Source: Burkholderia sp. D-99 (GTDB taxonomy: Bacteria > Pseudomonadota > Gammaproteobacteria > Burkholderiales > Burkholderiaceae). Taken from it: a stretch of 64,000 bases of DNA. The notes beneath the pieces are model-generated. The model was not told the origin of the DNA, did no database searches, and was given only the letters and a program-made list of their open reading frames with translations. The stretch is from assembly GCF_011605345.1 (NCBI RefSeq), contig NZ_JAAOXM010000002.1, forward strand, positions 124,001 to 188,000. The letters run 5' to 3'. This document shows positions 52,504 to 61,367 of this stretch, one piece after another. The translations under genes and the position numbers were made by a program. Each line of letters starts with the position of its first letter. Positions within the stretch are counted from its first letter, which is position 1.

Positions 52504-53586
52504 TCAGACTGCGATCGCCGCGTTCGCGACACGCTCGCAGACAGCCGCCGTCACCTGCGCGGTCGTCGCGCTGCCGCCGAGATCGCGTGTGTGCAGCGAC
52601 GGGTCGGACGTCACCGCCTCGATCGCCTGCATCACGCGCGCGGCGGCTTCCGTTTCGCCGAGGTGTTCGAGCAGCATCACGACCGACCAGAACGTGCCGA
52701 CCGGATTCGCGAGCCCCTTGCCCATGATGTCGAACGCGGAACCGTGGATCGGCTCGAACATCGACGGATAACGACGCTCGGGATCGATGTTGCCGGTCGG
52801 TGCGATGCCGAGGCTGCCGGCGAGCGCGGCAGCGAGATCGCTGAGGATGTCCGCGTGCAGGTTGGTCGCGACGATCGTGTCGAGCGACGCCGGCCGGTTG
52901 ACCATGCGTGCGGTCGCCGCGTCGACGAGTTCCTTGTCCCACGTGACGTCGGGAAACTCCTGCGCGACCTGCTTCGCGATCTCGTCCCACATCACCATCG
53001 CGTGCCGCTGCGCGTTGCTCTTCGTGATCACGGTCAGCAGCCTGCGCGGACGCGACTGCGCGAGCCGGAACGCGAAGCGCATGATGCGTTCGACGCCGGC
53101 ACGCGTGAGGATCGACACGTCGGTCGCAGCCTCGATCGGATGGCCCTGGTGCACGCGGCCGCCGACGCCCGCATATTCGCCCTCGGAGTTCTCGCGGACG
53201 ATCACCCAGTTCAGGTCGTCCGGCCCGCAGCGCTTCAGCGGCGCGTCGATGCCGGGCAGGATGCGCGTCGGGCGCACGTTCGCGTACTGGTCGAAGCCCT
53301 GGCAGATCTTCAGGCGCAACCCCCACAGCGTCACGTGATCGGGCACGTCCGGATCGCCCGCCGAGCCGAACAGGATCGCGTCCTTGCCGCGCAGCGCGTC
53401 GAGGCCGTCGGCCGGCATCATCGCACCGTGCTCGCGGTAGTAATCGGCACCCCAGCCGAAATCCTCGAACTCGAACGCGAAGCGGTCGCTGCCGCGGGCC
53501 AGCGCCTCCAGCACCTGCTTGCCGGCCGGCACCACTTCCTTGCCGATCCCGTCGCCGGGGATCGTTGCGATACGGTAGGTCTTCAT
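52504..53586 (-). CDS. ttuC: tartrate/D-malate dehydrogenase (isocitrate dehydrogenase family)
   Basis: A 360-residue NAD-dependent decarboxylating dehydrogenase of the IMDH/tartrate family. Conserved Ile-Pro-Gly-Asp-Gly-Ile-Gly is at 8-14, the substrate-binding Arg motif Arg-Glu-Asn-Ser-Glu-Gly-Glu-Tyr-Ala near 135, and the metal-binding Asp-Ala-Ala-Thr, Asp-Ile-Leu-Ser-Asp region near 225-250. It oxidises D-malate or tartrate to pyruvate/oxaloglycolate products. The LysR gene divergent to it is its likely regulator. Confidence 0.92.
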   Translation of the reverse strand: MKTYRIATIPGDGIGKEVVPAGKQVLEALARGSDRFAFEFEDFGWGADYYREHGAMMPADGLDALRGKDAILFGSAGDPDVPDHVTLWGLRLKICQGFDQYANVRPTRILPGIDAPLKRCGPDDLNWVIVRENSEGEYAGVGGRVHQGHPIEAATDVSILTRAGVERIMRFAFRLAQSRPRRLLTVITKSNAQRHAMVMWDEIAKQVAQEFPDVTWDKELVDAATARMVNRPASLDTIVATNLHADILSDLAAALAGSLGIAPTGNIDPERRYPSMFEPIHGSAFDIMGKGLANPVGTFWSVVMLLEHLGETEAAARVMQAIEAVTSDPSLHTRDLGGSATTAQVTAAVCERVANAAIAV

Positions 53587-53694
53587 GTGCACATCCTCGA
53601 TTGATCGTCTGCGTGGAGGCACTTTACCGAACCAGAAGTGCAGGAACCGGTGCTAGACTCAAAGCATCTTTAACTTTAATTCACGAATCCCGTC

Positions 53695-54615
53695 ATGGCG
53701 GATACCGTCCAGCCGGCCGATCTCGGCTTCTTCTCGACGCTCGCCGCATCCGGCAGCCTGAGCGCGGCCGCGCGCGAACTCGGCCTGACCGCGGCGGCCG
53801 TCAGCAAGCGGCTCACGCAGATGGAGCGGCGCGCGGGCGTCACGCTCGTGAACCGCACGACGCGGCGGATGATGCTGACGCCCGAAGGCGACGTGTATCT
53901 CGACTACGCACGCCGGATCCTCGACCAGATGGACGAACTCGGCGAGTTGCTCGGCAGCGCGAAGCAACGCCCGAAGGGCCTGCTGCGCGTGAATGCGACG
54001 CTCGGTTTCGGGCGCAGCCACGTCGGCCCCGCGATTTCGCGCTTCGTCGCGCGGTATCCGGAAGTGTCGGTGCAACTGCAGTTGTCGGTGATGCCGCCCC
54101 CGCTCACCGACGACGCGTTCGACGTGTGCATCCGCTTCGGCGAGCCGCCCGATACGCGCGTCGTCGCGCGGCGGCTCGCGCCGAACCGCCGGCTGCTGTG
54201 CGCGGCGCCCGCCTATCTCGCGCGGCACGGCACACCGGGCACGCCGCACGACCTGACGCGGCACAACTGCATCGGCATCCGGCAGGGGGACGAGGGTTAC
54301 GGGATCTGGCGCCTGACGAGCGGGCGCGGCACGGCACGCAATACGGAAGCCGTGCGGATCAACGGCAACCTGACGACGAACGACGGCGAGATCGCCGTGA
54401 AGTGGGCGCTCGACGGGCACGGGATCCTGATGCGCGCGGAGTGGGACCTGCGCGACTATCTCGCCGACGGCCGCCTGGTCGTCGTGCTGCCCGACCACGA
54501 AACGCCGGGCGCCGACATTTACGCGGTGTACGCGCAGCGGCACCAGATGTCCGCGCGGATTCGGGCGTTCGTGGATTTTCTGGCGGACGAGCTGGGGCGG
54601 TTGAGGACGGTGTAG
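53695..54615 (+). CDS. LysR-family regulator (DmlR-like)
   Basis: A 306-residue LysR protein (helix-turn-helix Leu-Ser-Ala-Ala-Ala-Arg-Glu-Leu-Gly-Leu-Thr-Ala-Ala-Ala-Val-Ser, about 18-33; effector domain from 90). It is divergent from ttuC with 108 bp between starts, the classical arrangement for LysR control. DmlR regulates D-malate dehydrogenase in E. coli, which fits. Confidence 0.9.
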   Translation: MADTVQPADLGFFSTLAASGSLSAAARELGLTAAAVSKRLTQMERRAGVTLVNRTTRRMMLTPEGDVYLDYARRILDQMDELGELLGSAKQRPKGLLRVNATLGFGRSHVGPAISRFVARYPEVSVQLQLSVMPPPLTDDAFDVCIRFGEPPDTRVVARRLAPNRRLLCAAPAYLARHGTPGTPHDLTRHNCIGIRQGDEGYGIWRLTSGRGTARNTEAVRINGNLTTNDGEIAVKWALDGHGILMRAEWDLRDYLADGRLVVVLPDHETPGADIYAVYAQRHQMSARIRAFVDFLADELGRLRTV

Positions 54616-54669
54616 GAGTCGGAACGGCACGCACGGCGGCTCCGCGCGCAGGGAACGCACACAAAAACA

Positions 54670-54712
54670 CTAATATTTTGGCTATTTTTTGTATAAATCG
54701 CCAAAATATCAG
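54670..54712. promoter_or_regulatory. inverted repeat, distal operator pair
   Basis: CTAATATTTTGGC (54670-54682) and its inverse GCCAAAATATCAG (54700-54712), matching in 12 of 13 positions, spacer 17 bp. Probable antitoxin-binding site. Confidence 0.7.
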
Positions 54713-54764
54713 CACCCCGGACACCCATCCAACCCTCAAGATGCCCATGAAGCGCGTCGAGTGT

Positions 54765-54809
54765 GCTAATATTTTGGCATCTTTGTTAGCAAAACGTTGA
54801 AATATTAGC
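54765..54809. promoter_or_regulatory. inverted repeat, proximal operator pair
   Basis: GCTAATATTTTGGC (54765-54778) and the inverse copy GTTGAAATATTAGC (54796-54809; 11 of 14 positions), ending three bases before the antitoxin start codon. Same motif as the distal pair; binding here would directly block expression. Confidence 0.7.
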
Positions 54810-54812
54810 TTC

Positions 54813-55325
54813 ATGGCAAAGAAGACCGCCCCGCTCCTGCCTGTCTCGAACCAGTTGCTCGCCGAATTCGGCGAGCGGCTGAAACTTGCGCGCCTGCGCC
54901 GGAAACTGACGGCCAAGCAGGTCGCGGAACGCGCCGGCATGTCGCCGATGACGCTCCGTTCACTGGAAGCCGGCGGGTCGGGCGTCACCATGGGCGCGTA
55001 TCTGTCCGTCATGCAGGTTCTGGGGCTCCAGAACGATCTGGAAAATCTCGCCGCCACGGACGAATTCGGCCGCCAGCTTCAAGACGCGCGGCTCGTCCAA
55101 CCGCGGCCCGAACGACGAACCGCGCCGCCTCCGTCCTCTGCCGCATCGTCGGGGCCCGAGCGGCGCAATCGTGCAACCGCTTCTTCCGCCACGAAAACGA
55201 CCGACGCAGGCAGCGCCGCTTCCGACACCACCGACCGCGGCGATGTCCGCGGCACGACGGCGGCCGACCTTGCGGCGTTGCTGAAGCCGGCACGAAAACG
55301 GCACGGGGAGCATCGAGGGAAATGA
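54813..55325 (+). CDS. HipB-like antitoxin with long disordered tail
   Basis: A 170-residue Xre-family protein. Residues 14-75 are a helix-turn-helix with [17 protein letters not shown]. The rest is a Pro/Ser/Thr/Arg-rich disordered tail, so the protein is about twice as long as E. coli HipB (88). Its stop overlaps the next gene's start by four bases. It represses through the repeats just upstream. Confidence 0.8.
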   Translation: MAKKTAPLLPVSNQLLAEFGERLKLARLRRKLTAKQVAERAGMSPMTLRSLEAGGSGVTMGAYLSVMQVLGLQNDLENLAATDEFGRQLQDARLVQPRPERRTAPPPSSAASSGPERRNRATASSATKTTDAGSAASDTTDRGDVRGTTAADLAALLKPARKRHGEHRGK

Positions 55326-56593
55326 CGACGATCGGTGTCTACGCAGATTGGGACGGCTTGGCGGAACCACACAAGCTCGGACTCCTGCACAGCCGCAAGA
55401 CGCGGGCGAGCGAGCGGTTCGAGTTCCAGTATGCGTCTGCCGCGCTGGCGGCACCCGAATTCGCGAACGTGCAGATCGATCCTGCAATCGGTTGCTTCGA
55501 AGGCCCCCAATATCCGGCACCGCCGCGAGACGCGTTCGGCGCCTTCGCCGACTCCAGTCCCGATCGATGGGGCCGCATGCTGATGGATCGCAGGCTGGAG
55601 CGTGACATTCGCGCCGGCCTGCAACCGAAAGGCACTCGCCTGCACGAATCGGACTACCTGCTTGGCGTGCACGATCTGTATCGCGTCGGCGCGTTGCGTT
55701 ACAAGCTCGACGATTCAGGAGAATTCCTCGACGACCGTCATGATCTCGCGGCACCGCCGTTTGCCGAGATCCGCGAACTGGAGCACGCGAGTCGCGCGCT
55801 GGAGGAAGACGTCGACAATACCGCCCCGAACGGGCGCGACTGGCTGTCGATGCTCATCGCCCCCGGCGGCTCGCTCGGCGGCGCAAGACCCAAGGCAAGC
55901 GTGGCCGACGATCAAGGCCGCCTCTATATCGCGAAGTTTCCGAGCGCGCGCGACGACTACGACGTCGGCGGTTGGGAGATGGTCGTCAATGCGCTCGCGG
56001 TGGGTTGCGGCCTCAACGTCGCGCACGCCGAGGCAAGAAAATTCGCCAGCGACCATCACTGCTTCCTGGTTCGGCGATTCGATCGGACGGCGGAGGGCCG
56101 ACGCCTGCATTTCGCGTCGGCGATGACCATGACCAACCACGTCGACGGCGACGATGCGTCGACTGGCGTCAGCTACCTGGAACTGGCGGAAGTGCTCATG
56201 CGGCACGGCGCGCAGCCGAACGCCGACTTGCGCGAACTATGGGCGCGAATCGTCTTCAACTTGCTGGTCTCGAACACCGACGACCATCTCCGCAATCACG
56301 GCTTCATTCTGGTGCCGGGTGCGGGGTGGCGGCTCTCGGCGGCCTACGACATGAACCCTGTCGCCGTCGCCGACGGGCTCAAGCTCAACATTACGGAAGC
56401 CGACAACGCACTCGACCTCGAACTCGCCCGCGAGGTATGCGAGTATTTTCGGCTCAAGCTGCAGGACGCCGACGAGATCATCGACGACTTCAGCGGTATC
56501 GTCGGTCAGTGGCGAACGCTTGCGACGCGGCTCGCGCTCCCTGCCAGGGAACAGGAGCGAATGGCCGGCGCGTTCCATCTCGCGAGCGCTTGA
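55322..56593 (+). CDS. HipA-like kinase toxin
   Basis: A 423-residue HipA-family serine/threonine kinase. The Gly-rich loop [10 protein letters not shown] is at 182-191, ATP-contact Lys205 in Leu-Tyr-Ile-Ala-Lys-Phe, catalytic Asp320 and Asn325 in Asn-Thr-Asp-Asp-His-Leu-Arg-Asn, and metal-binding Asp343 in Ala-Tyr-Asp-Met-Asn-Pro. All required catalytic residues are present. Family members phosphorylate a translation factor such as glutamyl-tRNA synthetase and cause growth arrest. Coupled to the antitoxin gene by a four-base overlap. Confidence 0.87.
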   Translation: MTTIGVYADWDGLAEPHKLGLLHSRKTRASERFEFQYASAALAAPEFANVQIDPAIGCFEGPQYPAPPRDAFGAFADSSPDRWGRMLMDRRLERDIRAGLQPKGTRLHESDYLLGVHDLYRVGALRYKLDDSGEFLDDRHDLAAPPFAEIRELEHASRALEEDVDNTAPNGRDWLSMLIAPGGSLGGARPKASVADDQGRLYIAKFPSARDDYDVGGWEMVVNALAVGCGLNVAHAEARKFASDHHCFLVRRFDRTAEGRRLHFASAMTMTNHVDGDDASTGVSYLELAEVLMRHGAQPNADLRELWARIVFNLLVSNTDDHLRNHGFILVPGAGWRLSAAYDMNPVAVADGLKLNITEADNALDLELAREVCEYFRLKLQDADEIIDDFSGIVGQWRTLATRLALPAREQERMAGAFHLASA

Positions 56594-56618
56594 TCGTTCT
56601 TCGTCCACCGCGCGTCCT

Positions 56619-57620
56619 TCACGCCATCGCGACCTCACTGCCCGCGCGATCGTCGACCTCGATCGTTTCCGGCGCCGGCCGCCGCACCACGCCCCCCGCG
56701 ACGACGAGCCCCTCGAGGTCCCGCGACGCATCCGAAAACCGCTCCGCGATCCAGTCGACGAACGCGCGCACGCCGGGCGACACATGCGGGCGCTTCACGT
56801 AGACGGCCGACACCGCGATCGCATCGGGCCGCCAGCGCGGCAGCACTTCCCGCAACCGCCCCGCGTCGATCAGCGGCTGCGCGGCGACGCGCGGCGGCTG
56901 GATGAGCCCGAGGCCGTGCACGCCGCACGCCAGGTACGCCTGCTCGTCCTCCACACTGACGATCCCGTCGAGCCGCACCTTGCTCACCGCGCCATCCACC
57001 GTGAAATCGAGTTCGGCCACGCGTTGACCAGGAGCGGACGCCCCGCCGACCGCGCGATGACCGGCCAGATCGTCGAGCGTGCGCGGGACGCCATGGCGGT
57101 CGAGATACGCGGGGCTCGCGCAGGTCACGCGCTCGAGCGTGCCGAGCCGGCGCGCGACGAGCGACGAATCGGGCAGTTCGCCGAGCCGGACGCTGCAGTC
57201 GACCGCGTCGCCGATGCGATCGGCCGGGCGCCCGGATACGCCCAGCGTCAGCACCAGATCGGGATGCCGCGCATGAAACTCGCCGAGCGCCGGCAGCACG
57301 ATCGCATCCGCGACCGCCGTCGGCAGCTCGACGCGCAGCGGCCCGCTCGGATTCAGCGCGGCGCCGCGAATGCTGGCCTCGAGATCGTCGACGTCGGCCG
57401 TGATGCGCAGGCAGCGCCGGTAATACGCGTCGCCTTCGGGCGTCGCGCGCAGCGCGCGTGTCGTGCGCACCAGCAGCGGCATGCCGAGCGCCGCTTCGAG
57501 TTCCTGCACGGTTCGCGTCGCGGTCGCGCGCGAAATGCCGAGCACCTGCGCCGCACGCGTGAAGCTGTTCATTTCGACGATGCGCGTGAAGATGCGCATC
57601 GCGCGGATCGGATTGTCCAC
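56619..57620 (-). CDS. LysR-family regulator
   Basis: A 333-residue LysR protein of the DmlR/PgrR group. The recognition region is Phe-Thr-Arg-Ala-Ala-Gln-Val-Leu-Gly-Ile-Ser-Arg-Ala-Thr-Ala near 18-32. I chose the GTG at 57620, after AGGGGTG, and not the ATG at 57635 or 57656. Its C-terminus has an extra 25-residue tail relative to average LysR proteins. Convergent with hipA; target unknown. Confidence 0.88.
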   Translation of the reverse strand: MDNPIRAMRIFTRIVEMNSFTRAAQVLGISRATATRTVQELEAALGMPLLVRTTRALRATPEGDAYYRRCLRITADVDDLEASIRGAALNPSGPLRVELPTAVADAIVLPALGEFHARHPDLVLTLGVSGRPADRIGDAVDCSVRLGELPDSSLVARRLGTLERVTCASPAYLDRHGVPRTLDDLAGHRAVGGASAPGQRVAELDFTVDGAVSKVRLDGIVSVEDEQAYLACGVHGLGLIQPPRVAAQPLIDAGRLREVLPRWRPDAIAVSAVYVKRPHVSPGVRAFVDWIAERFSDASRDLEGLVVAGGVVRRPAPETIEVDDRAGSEVAMA

Positions 57621-57719
57621 CGGACACCCCTGCATGTTTGCCGCATGCCGCGGCACACGCTTGCGCGCCCGCCGTGTATGCGTATCGAGGAACGCCGCGC
57701 CGCCGGCGCGGCAGACGGT

Positions 57720-58139
57720 TCAACCGTTCGCCGCCACGGCGCCGCGCGCCGGTTCGTCGAGCAGCCGCTGCGCCAGCGCGAGCGCATCGTCGCGGGTGGC
57801 CGCCGCGTTCAGCGGATAGCCCCATACCTTCTCGAACGCGCCCGAGAATGCGTCGAGCGCCACGCGCCGCGCCGCATCGGGCTCGATCGCGATCATCGCG
57901 GGGATCCATTCACGCGACTGATCGCGATTCGCCTTGCTCCATTTCGCGAGCTGCTTGCGTATTTCGTGATCGTCGGCGCTGCGATCGTCGCCGGACGGCG
58001 CGTCGTCGGTCAGAAGGACGAAGCGTTCGCGGCGCGCCAGCAACGCGTCGAGTTCGGCGAGCAAGTGAGTGGGGTCGGTACGCGGCGCACTGGCGTAACG
58101 CAACCAGACAAACGGGAATTCGGTCGTGGTGATTTGCAT
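57720..58139 (-). CDS. small protein under a Fur-like box
   Basis: A 139-residue soluble protein (Pro-Phe-Val-Trp-Leu-Arg-Tyr near 10-16, then Ala-Glu-Leu-Asp-Ala-Leu-Leu-Ala-Arg and Phe-Val-Leu-Leu-Thr-Asp-Asp-Ala). It has an alpha/beta STAS-like rhythm, but no family I can name. A Fur-box-like palindrome lies 13-29 bp before the start, so I expect iron-repressed expression. Stands alone. Confidence 0.65.
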   Translation of the reverse strand: MQITTTEFPFVWLRYASAPRTDPTHLLAELDALLARRERFVLLTDDAPSGDDRSADDHEIRKQLAKWSKANRDQSREWIPAMIAIEPDAARRVALDAFSGAFEKVWGYPLNAAATRDDALALAQRLLDEPARGAVAANG

Positions 58140-58151
58140 GTCGGCCTCCAG

Positions 58152-58168
58152 ATGAGAACAATTCTCAT
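58152..58168. promoter_or_regulatory. Fur-box-like palindrome
   Basis: ATGAGAA-CAA-TTCTCAT: two perfect seven-base arms with a three-base spacer, close to the Burkholderia Fur box form (ATGAGAATnATTCTCAT). It ends 13 bp before the start of the 139-residue gene. Confidence 0.65.
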
Positions 58169-58261
58169 TTTATGGATCGAGGCCCACGGCGTCATTTATC
58201 GTCCCGGCCAACCGCTTGCTCGATCCGGCCAATCGCGCACGGATGGCGCGGACCGCGCCGT

Positions 58262-59062
58262 TCAGCGTTGCCGGTCGGTCTGGAATTGCGTCGGCGACTT
58301 GCCGGTCGCCTTGCGGAACATCGTCACGAAGCTGCTCGCGCTCTCGTAGCCGAGATCGATCGCGATCTGGTGCACGCGGCGGCCGGCGGTCAGCATCCGC
58401 AGCGACAGCGCGACGTGCAGCCGGCGGCGCCAGTCGCCGAGGCTCATGCCCAGCTCCTTCATCGCGAGCCGCGTCAGGCTGCGCTCGCTGACGCCCGCGC
58501 GCCGCGCGAGTTCGGCCAGCGGCGACTTGTCGGCCGGCTCGTCGAGCAGATGGTCGATCAGCTTGCGCAGCCGGCGATCGGCGGGCATCGGCAGGTACAG
58601 ATCCTCGACCGGTGCCGCGACGAGTTCGTCGAGCAGCGTCGCCATCAGCCGCCCCTGCGGCCCGTCGACGTCGTACAGGCTCGGAAAGCTCGCGGCCTTC
58701 AGCAGCAGTTCGCGCAACAGCGGCGACACCGACAGCGTGCAGCAGCGCGCGGGCAGGTCGAGCGCGGCATCCGGTTCGACCAGCACCGCGTAGAACGTCG
58801 CGCCGGCCGAGCCGCGCGCCGCGTGCGGGACGTCGCCCGGGATCCACACCGTGCATTGCGGCGGCGCGCTCCACACGCCGCCGTCGATCTCGCAATAGAT
58901 GACGCCGCTCAGCGTGTAGAGCAGCTGCGCCTGCGGATGGCTGTGCCGCTCGAGCCGCCATTCGGGCTCGACGACCGAGCCGCCGAACACGACGAGCGGA
59001 CGCGGTACGTGGAAGACTTCGTCATCCGCTGCGGGATCGGTGGTCGGGGGAAGCGTGCGCAT
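58262..59062 (-). CDS. AraC-family regulator with cupin sensor
   Basis: A 266-residue regulator. The N-terminal cupin-like sensor has His-Ser-His-Pro-Gln-Ala-Gln near 40-46. The C-terminal pair of helix-turn-helix motifs includes Leu-Ala-Arg-Arg-Ala-Gly-Val-Ser-Glu-Arg-Ser-Leu (near 185) and Ile-Ala-Ile-Asp-Leu-Gly-Tyr-Glu-Ser-Ala-Ser-Ser-Phe (near 233). It lies 152 bp from a divergent RhtB exporter gene and probably regulates it. Confidence 0.9.
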   Translation of the reverse strand: MRTLPPTTDPAADDEVFHVPRPLVVFGGSVVEPEWRLERHSHPQAQLLYTLSGVIYCEIDGGVWSAPPQCTVWIPGDVPHAARGSAGATFYAVLVEPDAALDLPARCCTLSVSPLLRELLLKAASFPSLYDVDGPQGRLMATLLDELVAAPVEDLYLPMPADRRLRKLIDHLLDEPADKSPLAELARRAGVSERSLTRLAMKELGMSLGDWRRRLHVALSLRMLTAGRRVHQIAIDLGYESASSFVTMFRKATGKSPTQFQTDRQR

Positions 59063-59214
59063 GAACCGGTGGACGATGGAGGAAGCCGGACGCCCTGCCC
59101 GCGCGTCCTTTCGTGCTTATACCAGAAAGGTGCCCGTGCGGCGTCTGCAGCCGCCCGCCGAACCGAATACAATGCCCCGATCCCTCGCCGCTGCCCCCAC
59201 CTGCCGGAGCCGCC

Positions 59215-59841
59215 ATGTTCGACCTGACCACGCTGACCACCTTCATCGCCGTCGTCCTCGGCCTGTTCCTGATTCCCGGCCCCGCCGTGCTGCTGGTACT
59301 GAGCCGCACCGTGCAGGGCGGCCGCAAGACCGGCATCCTGACCGGCCTCGGCGTCGCCAGCGGCGACTTCGTGCATACGCTGTTCGCGGCCGTCGGGCTG
59401 TCGGCACTGCTGATGACGTCGGCGCTCGCGTTCAACGTCGTGAAGGTGGTCGGCGCCGCGTACCTGATCTATCTCGGCGTGCGCGCGCTGCTGGAGAAAC
59501 AGTCCGATCCGTCGCTGCCGAGCGTATCGCCCGTCACGCCGCTCAAGGCGTACCTGCAGGCGATTCCCGCCGAAGTGCTGAACCCGAAGACGGCGCTGTT
59601 CTTTCTCGCGTTCATGCCGCAGTTCGTGCATCCGGAACGCGGCTCGACGTTCGTTCAGTTCGCGGTGCTCGGGCTGATCTTCGTCGTGCTCAGCTCGCTC
59701 TACACGACGCTGATCGCGTGCTCGATCCGCCCGCTCGGCCGCATCGTGAAGCGGCTCACATGGCTCACGCGCTGGCAGGGGAAGATCATCGGCTCGATCT
59801 TCATCACGCTCGGGCTGCGCGTGGCCGTGCAGCACCGGTAA
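59215..59841 (+). CDS. LysE/RhtB family exporter
   Basis: A 208-residue exporter with Leu-Phe-Leu-Ile-Pro-Gly-Pro-Ala-Val near 15-23 and Glu-Val-Leu-Asn-Pro-Lys-Thr-Ala-Leu-Phe near 120, six hydrophobic segments. The ATG at 59215 was chosen because the family begins Met-Phe-Asp-Leu; the open frame upstream is Pro/Cys-rich. Divergent from the AraC gene. Amino acid efflux; substrate unknown. Confidence 0.9.
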   Translation: MFDLTTLTTFIAVVLGLFLIPGPAVLLVLSRTVQGGRKTGILTGLGVASGDFVHTLFAAVGLSALLMTSALAFNVVKVVGAAYLIYLGVRALLEKQSDPSLPSVSPVTPLKAYLQAIPAEVLNPKTALFFLAFMPQFVHPERGSTFVQFAVLGLIFVVLSSLYTTLIACSIRPLGRIVKRLTWLTRWQGKIIGSIFITLGLRVAVQHR

Positions 59842-59925
59842 ACACGGCAAGCGGGTCGCGTCGCGCGGCGAGCGCGGACAGACCGGACAACAACTCGACC
59901 ACCACCGGCACCGACGACCCGATCC

Positions 59926-61353
59926 ATGGCCGCTTCCCCTCGCGCATCGCGCACCCGCACCACCCGGCGCCTGGCGTGGATACTCGGCGTCGTCGCTGCG
60001 CTCACGCTCGCGGCCTGGTGGCTGCTGACGCCCCGCGACCCGAAACCCCGCGACGTCCAGGCACCGCCCGGCACCTCGCACATCACGATCGCACTGAGCG
60101 ATCTCTACATGCCGTTCCTGTCGCCCGCGGAGAATGCCGATCTACGTAGCCGGCTGCCCGACAGCGTCGACATCGTCGCGCACTACACGCGCACGACCAC
60201 CACCTACAGCCTGCTGTCGTGCAGCTATGGCCTCGGGTGCCTGCCCGATCCGCAATGGAACCAGCATACCGACGAGGAAGTGCGCCGTCTGACCGCCACG
60301 GTCACGCCGCGAGTCGGCCCCGATACGCCACGCACGATCGGCTTCGACCTGCCACACCGGATCGACAACGGCTTCTCGATCGCGTCGTTCGCCGTGGTGC
60401 TGTCGCCCGGCGCGCTGCCGCGCCAGCCCGGCTACCACACGCTCCTCGCGAGAAGCGGTGAGGCCAATGCCAAACCGCTCGGCGACGACGGCCCGTTGCT
60501 CGACTATGGTGTGCGCTTCGACGCGCAGGACGCGGGCCGCGACCCAGGGCCTGGCCCGCGCAACGTGCAGGACTGCCTCGAATCGATTTTGCCGATCGGC
60601 GTACCCGAGGTGAGCGTTCCGGTCGTCGTGACGCTCACGACCAGCACGCCGGGCATGTCGCTCACCGGCAGCGCGCGCTGCCCGATGCCGGATGCCCTGG
60701 CCAATGCCATTCCCGGCTACGACGTGACGCCCGGCATCAACGTGCCCGCCGTACCGGGCCAACTGCCGCCCGGCCGGATCGCCGCCGCGCAGGTTAGGCT
60801 CGACCTCGATCACCAGCACGGCGCCACGCTGCTGTCGGGCCCCGTCACGCCGACGCCCGCGATGGAGCGCTGGTATCACCGCAATGACGAAGGGCCGGAC
60901 GCGTACCTGATCGAATTCGGCCCGTATCGCCAGCTCGAAGTCCGCATGCGCTTCGACAATGCGCACCCGGTGAACGGGGTGCTACCGATCCGTACCGAAC
61001 GCTGGACCTTCTTCGGCGACGCGCTGGTCGGCTACACCGCCGACATCGACTACGTGGTCGATACGCAGAAGGGCGTCGTGATCTTCAATACGCATTGGGA
61101 CCAGTATTTCCACGACGGCAAGACGGTGTTCACGCAGACGACATCGCGGCCATGCGACGACGCCGTGTTCTGCGGCAACGACGTGGCGGACAACCCGGAA
61201 GCGCAGGCGGTCAGCGGCGCGGTGCGGGCCGCCGGCCGCGATGCGCTCGGCGAGATCAGGAGCTGGATGGCGCAGCCCTACGACGCGCTGCAGGCCGAAG
61301 CGCGCACCTACCTGCAATTTCGCGGGGCGCTGAAGCCGGTTGCCGATCGTTGA
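59926..61353 (+). CDS. membrane-anchored protein of unknown function (475 aa)
   Basis: A 475-residue protein with an Arg-rich N-terminus and one membrane helix at about 15-36; the remainder is periplasmic and beta-rich. Three or more Cys pairs (Leu-Leu-Ser-Cys-Ser-Tyr-Gly-Leu-Gly-Cys, Asp-Cys...Arg-Cys-Pro, Pro-Cys-Asp-Asp-Ala-Val-Phe-Cys) suggest disulfides. I do not recognise a family. It is 84 bp after the exporter gene and 14 bp before the methyltransferase gene, on the same strand. Confidence 0.65.
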   Translation: MAASPRASRTRTTRRLAWILGVVAALTLAAWWLLTPRDPKPRDVQAPPGTSHITIALSDLYMPFLSPAENADLRSRLPDSVDIVAHYTRTTTTYSLLSCSYGLGCLPDPQWNQHTDEEVRRLTATVTPRVGPDTPRTIGFDLPHRIDNGFSIASFAVVLSPGALPRQPGYHTLLARSGEANAKPLGDDGPLLDYGVRFDAQDAGRDPGPGPRNVQDCLESILPIGVPEVSVPVVVTLTTSTPGMSLTGSARCPMPDALANAIPGYDVTPGINVPAVPGQLPPGRIAAAQVRLDLDHQHGATLLSGPVTPTPAMERWYHRNDEGPDAYLIEFGPYRQLEVRMRFDNAHPVNGVLPIRTERWTFFGDALVGYTADIDYVVDTQKGVVIFNTHWDQYFHDGKTVFTQTTSRPCDDAVFCGNDVADNPEAQAVSGAVRAAGRDALGEIRSWMAQPYDALQAEARTYLQFRGALKPVADR

Positions 61354-61367
61354 CGTTTCGCCTGCCC

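Larger units (their letters stand above)
54616..54812 (+). promoter_or_regulatory. hipBA promoter and operator region
   Basis: Strongly A+T-rich and containing four related half-sites in two inverted pairs (annotated separately). This is the promoter of the toxin-antitoxin pair. Confidence 0.75.

Noticed and set aside
50908..53604. 898-codon frame on the plus strand
   Set aside because: Antisense to the MFS transporter and ttuC, both with clear motifs; composition is typical of shadow frames.
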